This document shows, one piece after another, positions 22,755 to 34,797 of a DNA stretch of 64,000 nucleotides (position 1 is its first letter; every line of letters starts with the position of its first letter). The notes beneath the pieces are model-generated. The model made no database searches, was not told the DNA's origin, and saw only the letters and a list, made by a program, of their open reading frames with translations. The translations under genes were made by a program, and so were the position numbers. The DNA is from Paulownia fortunei. Its lineage: Eukaryota > Streptophyta > Magnoliopsida > Lamiales > Paulowniaceae. The DNA is taken from NCBI GenBank assembly GCA_019321725.1, contig CM033105.1:15203632-15267631 (forward strand). Reading direction: 5' to 3'.

Positions 22755-23394
22755 TGGTTTTACATCAAGTAACAGCTTAAACGCCCTCAATGGGTTGAGG
22801 ATATGCTTCCCATCCAGTTTTCTTATAAACTAGCAAATAGGGTCTTTTAATTTCAAATTTCTAAGACTATAAAGCTCATATTCATTTTGAAAACGATCCC
22901 ATAAATCAAGACTTACACTTGTACCAATCTACATAAATACATTTCAAGAGTCAATGTAATCTGATCTAAAGACTCTTTACTTAGTCCATCCATAATGAAT
23001 TTAAGTTTATCTTCTCGATTTTTAGAAATAATTCCAAAAGAACGACATTTTGTATTGCAAGTCCATTAATACAATTGTAAAAAACTTTCATTTTTTTCAC
23101 CCTTCGTTTTTTTGAATATGTGCTTTTACCAAAACCAAGCATGTATCTAGTAAATAAATCTGGAAACTTATGTGAAAACTTGCTTGCTCTTACCTTTGCT
23201 TCAATTATCCATCGTATATCCTCCGAGATGCCCTTGTGTATAAGCATTCTCAATCTTTCAATCCTAATTTTATAAATTTTCAAAATTGCATTTTTAAGAA
23301 GAAAATAAAATAGTTTCTTGAGAGTTAGAAAAATATCACCCATTTTGAAAATAACAAGAAAAGAGAATGAGAAAAGCAAAGAAAATTTGTACAA
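22755..23394 (-). pseudogene. Unidentified ORFX downstream of gypsy integrase, copy 1
   Basis: I do not recognise this protein. The open part (23394-22981) begins with a short hydrophobic run (MYKFSLLFSFSFLVIF), then MGDIFLTLKK, LKIYKIRIERLRMLIHKG, DIRWIIEAKVRAS, DLFTRYMLGFGKSTYSKKR and a basic KKRRVKKMKV. Beyond that a one-base shift relative to copy 2 moves the frame, and CNTKC, ISKNREDKLKFIMDGLSKE follow in another frame with further stops. Either M at 23394 or the M of MGDIF (23343) could be the start. Copy 2 (60843-61490) is much better preserved. It lies between an integrase end and the LOG-like ORF, on their strand, where Athila-type elements carry an extra ORF. It might be such a gene or a captured host sequence. 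Confidence 0.6.
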
Positions 23395-23437
23395 AGATTT
23401 CAGTTGTTTGGGAAACTGAGAAGTCCGACTTTAATAG

Positions 23438-23561
23438 CCACGGATTATCATTATCCGCCACTTAACCAGGAAAAGAAAAAAAAAAGTTTCAAAATAAATA
23501 AAGTTAGAGAAAATAAGTATATATATATACAACACTAATCATAACAAGAGTTAGAAAGAAA
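23438..23561. repeat. Direct repeat, left unit (partner 23698-23821)
   Basis: About 120 bp from GCCACGGATTATC through a poly-A stretch, TATATATATATAC and AACACTAATCATAACA. It is nearly the same as 23698-23821. The two units flank the integrase remnant, and the single-copy version is at about 61531-61640. Confidence 0.75.
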
Positions 23562-23697
23562 AAGAATTTCCTCTTATGAAAATTGATTTTCTAGAAATGG
23601 TTTAACTTTTTATCCATTTACTTTGAATTTGTTACCATTTCTAGGATTCTCAATGTCAATCGCCCCATAAGGATAAACTTTTTTTTACAACAAAAAA
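23562..23697 (-). pseudogene. Gypsy integrase C-terminal remnant
   Basis: On the minus strand it encodes a short end of an Athila/Tat integrase, like IENPRNGNKFKVNG followed by KVKPFLENQ, with stops. The same end occurs at about 61670-61750, where the rest of pol is attached upstream. Here everything upstream is missing. Confidence 0.65.
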
Positions 23698-23821
23698 GCC
23701 ATGGATTATTGTTATCCGCCACTTAAGCGGGAAAAGAAAAAAAAAAGTTTCAAAATAAATAAAGTCAAAGAAAATAAGTATATATATATACAACACTAAT
23801 CATAACAGGGTTAGATAGAAG
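23698..23821. repeat. Direct repeat, right unit (partner 23438-23561)
   Basis: Second unit of the roughly 120-bp repeat. Its right end coincides with the abrupt end of the copia gag, so the copia/gypsy junction lies at about 23815. Confidence 0.75.
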
Positions 23822-24500
23822 AACCCTTTCTTTTCTTCTTTCCTTTCTTGGGCTTTTTAGCCTTTGATCCGAAAGAAGATCCAACAAGCAGAACCGGCTT
23901 GTCTTTTTTCATGGTGGACTCTGCCGTCTTTAACATGTTCACAAGCTCAGCGAGACTAGTCTCCATGTTGTGCATGTTAAAGTTGACAACAAAGGTGTCA
24001 AATGATGAAGGCAGAGACTGCAACAGAAGGTCCGTATAAAGTTCGTTCTCCATAACAACTCCAAGGGACGCCAGCCTTTCAATAACGGCTATCATCTTCA
24101 ATCCATGATCATAGACTGAAGAGCCCTCAGTCATACGACATCTGAAAAGCTCTTTTGAGATTTGATATCTCGTCTGCTGAGTTCTTTCACCATACAACTC
24201 TTATAGGTGAATGAAGATCCTATAAGCAGTATCTTGATCCTCGTTCTGCCTTTGCAGCTCATTTGACATCGATGCCAGCACATAGCATCGAGCCTGCAGA
24301 TTGTTATCAACATGACGTAAGTAATCTGCATAATCCTCTGAAATAATATCCTCCGGTGGTACCGAATGAGGCACAGTGTCGAGGATATATGCCATCTTCT
24401 CCGACTGAAGAACTATCTTCAGGTTTTTTAGCCAATCGACAAAGTTAGATCCAGTTAATTTGTTTTGTTCAAGGATTGTTGCAAGTGGATTCTTTGCCAT
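23811..24500 (-). pseudogene. Copia gag, one nonsense codon, truncated before the zinc knuckle
   Basis: Gag forms the particle that packages element RNA. The start ATG (24500-24498) opens a typical copia gag: MAKNPLATILEQNKLTGSNF, DWLKNLKIVL, YVLASMSNELQRQNED, then KELFRCRMTEGSSVYDHGLKMI, LLLQSLPSSFDTFVVNFNMH, LAELVNMLKTAES and a Lys-rich end. One in-frame TAA at 24198-24200 falls in HLxELYGE, where functional relatives have Lys; otherwise the frame is open over about 230 codons. The sequence stops in the basic linker, where a CCHC knuckle, protease and integrase should follow, and joins gypsy sequence at about 23815. It belongs to the element whose leader and 5' LTR follow at higher coordinates. 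Confidence 0.87.
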
Positions 24501-26070
24501 TTTAGTAGAATAATCTACAAAACATGCACGAAGAAAATGAGTAAACTATGGGAAAAACATATTCATTTAATATAAGGTCTTTAATACTAAATGTCTCCCA
24601 CTATTTTTTTTTCGAATTCCATCACCCCCAATGGAATTTCGAAAAATCAAATTTACTAGTGAGCTTGAGGTCCAATGGAAATATTTCACACCCCAATTTT
24701 ATGAGCCCATGAAATATTTTTATCGGTAGTCAACTATTTGACAACTGTATCACTATACAACCCTCAAGTTTGTTTTGCCTCACCTCTTCTCATATACCCC
24801 AATTTTATGAGCTCATATGGTACTAAGTGTCAAACAATACCCATCAACATTCGTGTAGATAAAGCATCAAGATATCCCACGAATCATGACCAACATAATG
24901 ACGATTCAATCCCATGAGCATCTCAATGTTTGGTAGAGATCACAGCTTTCCAACACAAGACCACCCCACGACTCATGATCAGTGATCAAGTGCGGTAACA
25001 GTCGTCATGTCTCTATCTTTGATGGTAGGCATGGAATGATAGGTCCTACCTAACTTGTCCATTTTTGTTTGAAATTGAATTTTCAAAAAAATCTTTTACT
25101 TAATTTTAGTAAATTAAGTGAGGTTTAATTTTATCTAAGACCTCATCATAATTGAAATTAGGTTGGTTATTTAATGCATGACATCATAATATCATTCCGC
25201 AAGTATAAAAGCATTAAATAAAATCCTAAGCATGCATCTAATACATACTTAAATAAATAGATGATCGTGAACCAGTCCTATACGGTCTATTTGAGCCAAA
25301 AATGAACCTAAGGTCAGTCTAAGGGTAATAAAATGGAATAGAACCTATTCTATTACATAATTGTATCCCATACAAACATGGGCCTTCTTTTTTATTCTCC
25401 TTCGTCTTCCAAAGGAAAAGAAAAACCTTACCATCTATTCTACTCTCGTTACAGAAAATAAAATAACTTACATAAATGAAATAAGAGGCTCGCAGGCCCC
25501 ATTTTAAAATTTAAAAATATTAAATAAAACCAATCACATTGGTCCAATGGCTCATGATCATCCCATACATGCTCATAATTAACATCATATGTAATTATCA
25601 AAATATATAAATTTACCAAATTGTTAAACGTAATTTTTCTTTTAACTTGGTATAATTTTTAATTACTTGAAAAATAATTTTTCTTTGAAAAATAATTTCT
25701 CAGAAATAATTAAAATTAATATTTAATTTTAATATTCCAAAAAATAAAAAAAATAGACCCGAAACGACACGACGAGCAGCACCACTACTGCCCGTCGGGC
25801 ACGTGTCGGGTGCCCGCACGCGCGGCTGGGCGCCCAGCGCCTGCTATCGGGCGATGGGCGATGGGCGATGGGCGACGGGCGCCCGTGGGCTTCTGACACC
25901 CGACGCCCGCGTCATCAATTTTTTTTTATTTTCATATTTAAACAATTAAAATTATTCCAATTAAAAATTTCTGAAAATATGCAAAATCAAATTTTACATA
26001 ATTAACGTGAATTTAAACAATTTAAAAACATGTATTCATAAATCCAAAATTCACTAAATAAGCAAAACCG
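24501..26070 (-). other. Copia leader between primer site and gag
   Basis: About 1.57 kb of non-coding leader. Diverged versions lie at 56835-57590 and, in part, 18130-18640. It is AT-rich except for a striking GC-rich block at 25753-25915, annotated separately. Confidence 0.7.
25753..25915. repeat. GC-rich block with GGGCGAT heptamer repeats
   Basis: A strongly GC-rich island in AT-rich surroundings. GGGCGAT occurs three times in tandem with a fourth unit GGGCGAC (25849-25876). Self-complementary words surround it (GCCCGTCGGGC, GGGCGCCC, CGGGCGCCCG), so the leader RNA could fold strongly. Confidence 0.85.
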
Positions 26071-26084
26071 TGGCTCTGATACCA
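26071..26084 (-). other. Copia primer-binding site
   Basis: Minus-strand TGGTATCAGAGCCA, complementary to the initiator Met-tRNA 3' end, one base inside the LTR end at 26086. Confidence 0.9.
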
Positions 26085-26085
26085 C

Positions 26086-28316
26086 TAGTAAGTTCGCTAT
26101 AATCGCAGGGGTATATGCAGCGAAAAATTAAAATTTTTATCAAACATAAATTTAACACATTTGATTCGAAAACGATTTTAACGATCGCGCTTAGTCAAGT
26201 GAATATATAAATAAATATAAAATCAAATTATACCTTTCATGCACTCCAGTTGTTGTAGGGAATGAAGCAATCAATTGCTTATCCTAAATTATCAGAACTC
26301 GCAGGGATCCAATTGTCTCCCCTCTATCAGGTTCACAATACGGAAGAACAACACCAAATAAAAAGATTCGCTAGTATTCTTTTAATTGTTTACTAATCTA
26401 GAACCGGAGTATATTTTCAAGAATAATAAAGATTAATTCTTTAAGTTCTTGAAACAATAATATGAAGAGAATAACAAGAAACTGATTTTCTTTTTCTTTC
26501 TTTTCTTTTAATAGAGAGTAAAAATAGAAGACTTTAAACAAAATATTTTTTTGCTCAAATTTTTGAATTGATTATGTAATTTTCATCCCTCATATATATA
26601 GGGCTGAAAATTTTAATTATTTTCCAACTCTTGGAAAGTTTTTCAATTTTGAACTATTTCAAAACCTTATCTTGGAAGAATTCCAAATCTTTCAATAACT
26701 CTTCTCTTTTCTCTCTCCTATTGTATGTGGACTAATTTGAGACTACATTAATCATCAAAATTGTCTACATACATTGTTGATCTTAATTTGAACTCTTTAA
26801 ATAATATCAAGATACATATATATCATATATATATATATACTATAATTATATTTATACATAAATTAACTTTTAGTGGCCTATTTTATCCCATAAAATTGGT
26901 CACTATATTTATTTATCTATAAATATGTTAATTAAATAAATCATATTTATTTAATTTATTCTCTTCATACTTTAGTGGGCTTCTTAAGTGATCCACATTT
27001 ATTTTGGGATTGAACTCAAAAATCCCCAAATCAATTCAATTGATTCAATCCCAATTTAATCAATCCAATTGATTAATTTAATTTACTTCAATTGGGCTTC
27101 CTAATCAAATTAGGTCCAATTAAATAATCCAATTACTTAATTGAATAATTTAATTTAACCATTAAATTAAATAGAACCCTTAATTAATTAATTGATCAAT
27201 ATTAATTAATTAATTTTTAACCATTAGATAAAATCTAAAATTAAAAATATTACTTTCCATAAAAATGTGTGACCCTTTTAGGTTCACTACTAAGCTAGTA
27301 GTGGGTTTGCAACATTTGCAACTTATGAATAACAATTATTCTAATTAATTAATCCAATTAATTAATCCGCTTGGAATCAACTCCTTAATTCCAAGAATCT
27401 CACTATCCATAAAAATACCTAACAAGTAATCATGACAAACTAGTCTTAGGTGAAATAGCGAGTAAACCTATCTCAGTTGCGAGTACCATACACGTACGGT
27501 CCTTTCGACAGCTAATCTCCTGATTGAATCTGAGGCATGGATTATAAGTCGAAACCCTAAATGATTCAATAACTATGATCCCATTTCAAGTTTCAATGTT
27601 CTTGATGAATCATAATTCATACTGCCTTGGCCAAGGTCTTTGAATCATAAATTATGAAAACACAGGAGATTCCCTTGTTTAAAAAGACAAGTGTCGAATT
27701 CTATATTGACCACTGACAAACCTTTATGCACACCAGTACAACACCCAACATACCCCTTTGTGATTGTCAAGCAATCAGAAGATATATCAAAGTGCTGCAG
27801 GATGCACACAAGGCTACCATCGTGTCTCAAGTCTGAGGACTAGTCGTGTACTATCACAACACAGAAATTCTTATTTCGATGGGCAAAGCCTCCAATTAAG
27901 AATTTTTTGCGGGCCATATTCGGTGTACTTGTTCTCTAACAAACACCCACATACATGCACTTACGTCTCTATGCTAATGCCAATGGAATGTGACATTTTC
28001 GTCTCACGAATATGTATTATATGTACGAGTCTTACTGAGCTATTTGATGTCCCATCTCAAAAAGCTCTCGACTCAAAACTTATTTAAGACCAAAACCTTA
28101 GAGGCATGTTCCATGATCGTTATTATATGCACGACCATGCCCCGTAGCTAAATTTAGTCTAAGAACTTTATCTAATGTGCATAAATAAAAAATGCAAAAT
28201 ATAAAATAAAGAAAATGCCTTTTTATTAATATGATTCCCAATAAAATTGTCTTTACAAAAGCAAAAGAGTATAATACGCCCAATCTAATTAGGGCGTTGG
28301 GCATCCTACTCTAACA
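26086..28316 (-). repeat. Copia 5' LTR
   Basis: 2,231 bp on the minus strand, from TGTTAGAGTAGGATGCCC (28316) to ...GCGAACTTACTA (26086), followed by the primer site. This is the most complete LTR of the family here and defines the ends used for the others. It contains the conserved palindrome CCTTGGCCAAGG (27625-27636). It abuts, at 28317, a plus-strand LTR cut at the base equivalent to 3610, so this element inserted into that LTR. The other LTR and most of the interior are missing. Confidence 0.85.
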
Positions 28317-28840
28317 TATGCATCTATGACTATACTCTTAAATACGTTCCTGGGTTCATTGAGACGAGACATCAATAAGTTTATCAAGACTTACACATAT
28401 AATGCAAACTCATAAATAGGTGCCTCTTTCCATGCCATTAGTATTGCCACACTAGTGCATGTATATGGTTGCTTTTTAGAGAGAAAGTACACTAAACTAA
28501 TCCTTCTGGAAATTCCCAATTAGAGATAATGATTTTTGAAAGGTAATTTCCTTATTAAGATAGTGCCTAATTTAGTCCTTCAACTTGATGGACTATTATA
28601 ACCTGATGCACCATATGATGTACTTTGATTTATTTTTTAATTGCATGACAATCACAAAGGAACTAATTTTGGTATATCATTCTAATATCTGAAGGTTTAT
28701 GAGTGGCCAACAAATGATCAGTCACCTATCCAATAGAATAAGAAATCTCTTATGTATTCTATGGTACTTGATTCTAGAAATTCTTGACGAAGGTTGGAGG
28801 AGAATTACGAAATGAGTAATTGTATCGTCAAATATTATGT
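28317..28840 (+). repeat. Copia LTR remnant, copy B of 3610-4129
   Basis: Same sequence as 3610-4129 with a few percent differences. The first 190 bp of the LTR are absent because the minus-strand copia inserted here. It marks the left end of duplicated segment B. Confidence 0.75.
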
Positions 28841-30369
28841 ATTCTAAGGTTGAGCTGACCAGATCCCAAATGTTCTTGTTTCACAAGCATGATTTTCCAT
28901 GAAGTTCACAGGTTGATTTCCTTCACAAAAGATATGTGACATTGCAGTACGCATTTTTAGGTGGAAGAAATTGAATTTAAAAATGAGATGTTGTAGCTTC
29001 AAGTGCTGTTTGTGCAGACCATGGAGAGTTTGTAAGATGATATTGGCATCAAGTTCAATCCATAGCTTTTTAATTCCTCAATTGAAATAGATTGAAATCC
29101 CCTTCACCATTGCGGATAATTCAGCAAATGTATTATTATTCTCGCCTAAGTATGATAAGAAAGCCAATATTGGTAGCCCTATGTTCGTCCAAATAATATC
29201 GCCAGCACTCGTTAGTCCTCAATTTTTGTTGCTTGCGATTCTGTCCAAATAATCTTCCAATAGGAGGTCTCTTTATAAGTGTATCCTTTAAAGCCCCAAA
29301 GTGCAGCCACGTGTGAATCTCCCTTCCAAAATCTGGCTCCATTTGGGCTGAAAAGAGATGCTACAAAATTGTACTAATGATCCTTTGAGCGAAAAAATTT
29401 ATCCTTTTGTACTTCAAGTCATTACGTGCAATCCAACTGTACCAAAGGATCAATGGTGGAATAATGCTCCGATCGTGGATTGAACTATTGTTTAGACTGG
29501 AGTTCCACAAGAAATGGAGAAATAATCTAATTTGCTCAGTGTTAGGAGCTGAAATAGGCAGTGCATCAACAATGAAATTCAAATTTTTTTACGCCTGTAG
29601 TCCATAGAGAAAGAGATGGCTTACAGATTTAGTGCTACCCCAACAACAATGACAAATAGATGCTATTTTGTATCTTTAGCACTGTATTCTATCATTTACT
29701 AGAAGCCAATCATGGAATAATCACCCAAGAAAGACTGATGAAGTTGGTGTCATATTTGGATTCCAAATGATGGCAAAGATTTGTTGTTTCATCCTATTTT
29801 GACGAATGGAATTCCATGTAGATTTAATCATAAAATCACCATATAGATTTCCAAATGGAAAGATCATCCTGAAAAAGCCAAGCAATATTTATCACACATG
29901 AATCGTTACTCCTTCAGAAAAGCCACCAGAGCTTAGCTGAAAATGATCTTGTAACATCAGATAAGTGTCTTACACCCAAACCACCACCACTTTCCACCGT
30001 CGGATAACATTTTTCTGGCCAAGATATCCAGTGCAATTTTATGGTGCCATTTGTCATATCCAAGAAAAATCTGGACACGAGCCTCTCAATTCATTGAAAC
30101 ACTGATTTAGGAATAGAGAGATCTTGAATTATATGCAATGGCAAGTGAAGTAAGAACGCTCCAAATTAGTGTCAGTCAACCTCCATGAGATTAATTCTTT
30201 TCCTCCCATCCACATATTCTATCTCACATCTTTGCTATAATACAATCAAATAAGCTACTCTTTTTTCTACATTCACACAATAGCACCTCAAGATAAGTTA
30301 ATGGTGGTTGTTTGAAGGAGAAGCCAATATAATTTTTAAGAGTTTGCACTTTTGGAGGAACTAATTATC
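28841..30369 (-). mobile_element. L1-type LINE fragment, copy B
   Basis: Counterpart of 4130-6207, shortened by at least four deletions: the 3' tail (about 4130-4335 of copy A), about 40 bp at 29238, about 300 bp at 29877 and about 33 bp at 30345. The best preserved frame, 29582-29361, again reads WNSSLNNSSIHDRS and LWYSWIARND. Divergence from copy A is a few percent by eye. Confidence 0.75.
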
Positions 30370-31390
30370 AAGTTACTAAGATTTGTTTTTAGTTAAAAGT
30401 TTTATGTGACTAGGTGGGGGTTGGTTATAGACCCCTATCCATTTATTAAAATGCCAATGAAATAGAGTACATGAAAATTTATATAAAGAGTACTTTATAC
30501 CTATACATAGAATAAATTCTAAATTTAGTGGGACAATTTAAACTGAGAAAACAAAATTTAACTTGGCGCCTTAAAAGCCCAGTGCTTAGGCTCTCAAGTA
30601 ACTATCCTAGGTTTGCTGAGATGCTATCCCCCGAAGGTGAGTGAAATTTTGTAGTGCCTAGGTATTGAGGAGTAGTGCCTAGGCTCTAAGTCTGTTATCC
30701 GATTTGTCTATCCAAAATAGAGTATATGGCGCCTTGACTCCATCAGCGTGAGGCCTAGGTGCTATTTTTGCTAACCAAAAATTGTTGTGGTTCCAAAATC
30801 TAAAGCGTTAAGGTACTGGAGGGTAGTGCCAAGGTGCTAAGTTTGCTGCCAAATTAGTATGCCGAGACCAAAAATTAAAGTGCCTAGGCTCTAGATGCGT
30901 GAGGCTAGGCGCTGTTATTATTATCACCCATTAAATGTTTGCATTTTCTTCTTTGTGATAGTGGTTAAATGAGGGAAATTGCCTTATATCCTCACTTGCC
31001 ATTGGCTTCATTTTGTATGTATCCATAGGTGAAGACAATAGAAGAATAAGATGAGTAAGCAAGATTTGCCCAAATGTCCGTCGGGTGATTGACCTTACAA
31101 AAAATATGAGAAATAATCACTTGTAACAAATTTAGTAAATGGAAATTTTTTGTAAGATATTGCTGAAACTGCCAGTGCCCATGATGCCGAGGATGTTTAA
31201 GGAGATGGATAATAGTAATTACATCTAGTTCGAGCCAAACCTATTGAAAGTCCTATTCTTTACAAAGCTCAAGATATTTGTTAGTAAGTCCACCCACATG
31301 GGGTAGCTACCAAACCAAAGAAAAATGCCATCAAAGATTGAAAATTGACAGCAATATTGCCTATAAATAGGCATCGAGCAAACCAAATAC
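30370..31390 (-). mobile_element. Second LINE 3' fragment, copy B
   Basis: Counterpart of 6208-7246 with scattered substitutions and small indels. It includes the CCTAGG word cluster at about 30570-30910. Confidence 0.65.
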
Positions 31391-33434
31391 TATTAGATTA
31401 CCGTAATCGCGGGATTGCAAGCACAACGGAAATTTAAAATTTTTGAAATAAAATCATACATCATATGTAAATATGCATATCCCAGATTTGATGCGATTTT
31501 TGGTTTGTGTTTCTAATTGATCAATGAATAAAATTAAACAACTAAAGTTTTACGAGTATACCTTTCAAGCAATCCGATTGATAAAGGGTAATAAGGAATT
31601 CAGATTCTTCAAGCTCCTCTCGAACAATTTCGATGGTCTCTCAAAGCATTCACCAAGGACACCAAGTGTAGTCCCTCTAACGGTATCCACACTTTCGAGC
31701 AGATCCACAAGCGCCTTGCTAGTGAATTTAAATTCTTATTTCTAAATCTATTTGAGAGTGTAAATTAATTCTTGAATCAACAAGTGATGGAAGAATTAAC
31801 CTTTTTAATAAAAAAGGGATGGAACCTTTTGATGAACTAATTTTTTTAAGTAAGAAAATAGAACACACAAAAAAACGAGAAGGAGAAGAGGAGAGGGGGC
31901 CGAAAATTCTAGCTCTCTTACTTGTAGTTTTTGGCCCCTACATTATGTATTTATATACACAATATAGTCTAGACCTATTCCCATTAAGTCTCCAACTCTT
32001 ACCCTAATTAGTCTCCTAATCCAATTAGGAAACTTTCTCCTTCCTTATCTCTTATTTATTTCACTTCAAGACAAAAAAATTCTATCTCTATTAGGACTTT
32101 TTAATTCTAGCAATCATATAGGCGTCTAACCCCATAGGTTTGGACTCTAATTAATTTATTAAAGTCCAATTAATTAAAAAACCCAACACAATTAATTGAT
32201 CCAATCAATTAATTAGTTGGTTCCATCTAGGCCACCTAATCATATTAAGCCCAATTAAAATAATTCTATTATTTTCTATTATTTTAATTAGTTAAATTAA
32301 TTTAACTCTTTAAATTATATTTAGGCCAAGCTAATATAATTGATCTCCATTAATTAATTAATTCACTTTCAAAAGCCCCTAAACATTATTATGTTTAAAT
32401 AAATAATATAATTATTTATTTAATGAATTAATTTAACTGTTTAAATTAATTCTAACTCAAGTTGATTAATCTCCATTAATCAACTTAATGCAACACTTTG
32501 GATTGAAAAAATAGATATAGAAGTGGATCTTCTCGATTTGTGTGTGACCCATCAGGTTCACAACTAAACTAGTATTGGACTTGCAACCTTTGTAACTTAT
32601 GAATAAACTTAATGTTATGATTAATTAATCCACTTGAAATTAACCCCTTAATTCCAAGAACCTGACAAATCAAAGGAAGCACCTAGCAGTGCATCTCGAC
32701 TACCTAGTCTTATGTGAATAGCAAGTGAACCTTTTTTGTTACGAATACTATGCAAATACGGTCCCTCCGTCAACTAATCTCCCGATTAAGTTTAGGGAAT
32801 GGATTATTAGTCAAAACCTTTTTTGACTTAATTACCATGATTCCATTTCAAGTCACATTGATCCTCTGATAAATTACTAGAAAACCCTACGTCTAGTATT
32901 AATCCTGCCTTGGCCAAGATTTTTGGGATCAAGGACTATGAAAACATAGAAGATTCTCCTATTCTACAGATAAGTGATAGATCATTTATTGACCAATGTA
33001 AGCCCTTTATGATTGTCATACAATCAGAAAATATATCAAAGTGTATGATGTCGTGCAGAAGGCCACCATGGTGCCTCAAGTCAAAGAACTAATTAATGCA
33101 CTATCATAACTAAGAAATTCTCATTCGACAAACAATGCTTTCCAATTAAGAATTTTCCACTGGGTCGTTTGGTGTACCCCTTCCCTAACAAGCACCACAC
33201 ACATGCACTAGCATTCCTACACCAATGTCTATAGAATAAGACATTCTCTTTTCGAGTATGCATCATGTGTGCAAACCTATAAGGCTTATCGATGTCCCAT
33301 TTCAATAAACCATTGACTCAAAACATGCTTAAGATCAAATTCATAGAGGCATATTCCATGATCATCATCATATGTGTGACCATGTCCTGTAGCTAAAAAT
33401 GATCTAGGGATTTTATCTAATTAATAAAATCAAC
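31391..33434 (-). repeat. Copia LTR, copy B of 7247-9290
   Basis: From about 31398 it is identical to copy A in every stretch compared, except 32532-32799, where I count about 18 substitutions in 268 bp. The junction at 31391-31397 is where the few-percent divergence to the left stops. Confidence 0.8.
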
Positions 33435-33852
33435 TAAAGAGAAATAGAGTGAGAGAAGAAAAAAAAAAGAAAAATTCTAGAAATTTTTCTCTCTCTCTTA
33501 AAAGAGTCTTTCTATTTTTCTTTGGTATTTTAAGTTGAGAAACTTGATATGTTTGTGATTTAAGAGATATTCTCTTGAGTATTATTTCTGTATACCCTAG
33601 TTCAGGGAGAACCTAGTAAGCCTACTATATACATAGTGAATGTTTTGTTTGGAGTACGATCTCGTGGATTTTTTCGATTTGGGTTTTCACGTAAAGATTA
33701 TTGTGTCAATTTTTTTACTCTCTTACACTATTCTTTTGAATTCTTGATTTAGTCCCATTTTTTTAATCCAACAGATGGGAAAAGAATTTTCTAGTTCCGT
33801 TGCATTCGTGCCATTTATTTCAACTCTCTTTTCCAACAAGTGGTATCAAATC
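33435..33852 (+). repeat. Copia LTR end and primer site, copy B
   Basis: Same as 9291-9708: LTR end at 33838 and degraded primer site TGGTATCAAATC at 33841-33852. Confidence 0.65.
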
Positions 33853-33922
33853 TAAACTAATCTATTTTCGTAAGAAATCATAATTGCATTTAGCATATGC
33901 AACAAGTCTTTAAACCTTTACG

Positions 33923-34797
33923 TAGCCCATAGAGGACAAGTTATAGTCTCATGAGGATTTCTAGTGGTAATACCCACAAACACCTATGATAACTAACTTT
34001 CAACCATTATTCTCATGAAGTAAGAAAGTAATATGGAAATAAAATTAAACAAGTATTAAATGTAACCCTTAGTCATTCAAAAGTCAATACATTTTCACAA
34101 TAATTATACTCAAGTGTGTGTGTGAATATTTAATGTCAACAGTGACGAAACCATACATACTTCAAACAAGTGAATTCTCATAAAACCTCACAAAAACCAT
34201 CACCAAATCTCTAATGTAAGAGTTAAACATCATAGGCTCTTTGTTTGGTACAAATCTCCACAACCCCGAAGGCACCACATGAAATCAAAAGGTCTTGAAC
34301 AAATATTATAATACGGCCAAAGGGTAGTGATGTGGCTAAGAAGTAAAAGAATAGGATGCAAAAAAGTTTCTAAAAATTTTATAGGATTAAAGACATAGAG
34401 TTTATCAACGAAGAATTCTCATACTCTACGAATTTCAACACCACGACTTATTGTCACTGAATTGGACCCTTCTTCATTATTCTTATTGATTTGCAAACAT
34501 CCCATTTTTAGTTTCAACTCATAATATGTTTAACACTTTGTAATTTATTTTTTGTTTTTTTTATTTATTTTTTGTTTTTATTTTTTATTTTTTTAGAAGA
34601 GAAACTCCCCACACTTATCTTCTAGTCCAACCCAAATTTATTTTGTAAGCTCACCTTGTCAATGGAATGTCTCTTAAGGTCCAGATCATTTTTGGAACAA
34701 GGGTATGATAATAGTATATTTAGGCTAGGTAAGAAGATACCACATTACTACAAATAAAGCCTTATTTAATGAATAGCTCAAAGTGGCTCACTTAGTT
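33923..34797 (-). repeat. Gypsy 3' non-coding region, copy B
   Basis: Same as 9779-10654 except for one C fewer in the run at about 34607, the only indel I noticed in the near-identical part of the duplication. Confidence 0.5.
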
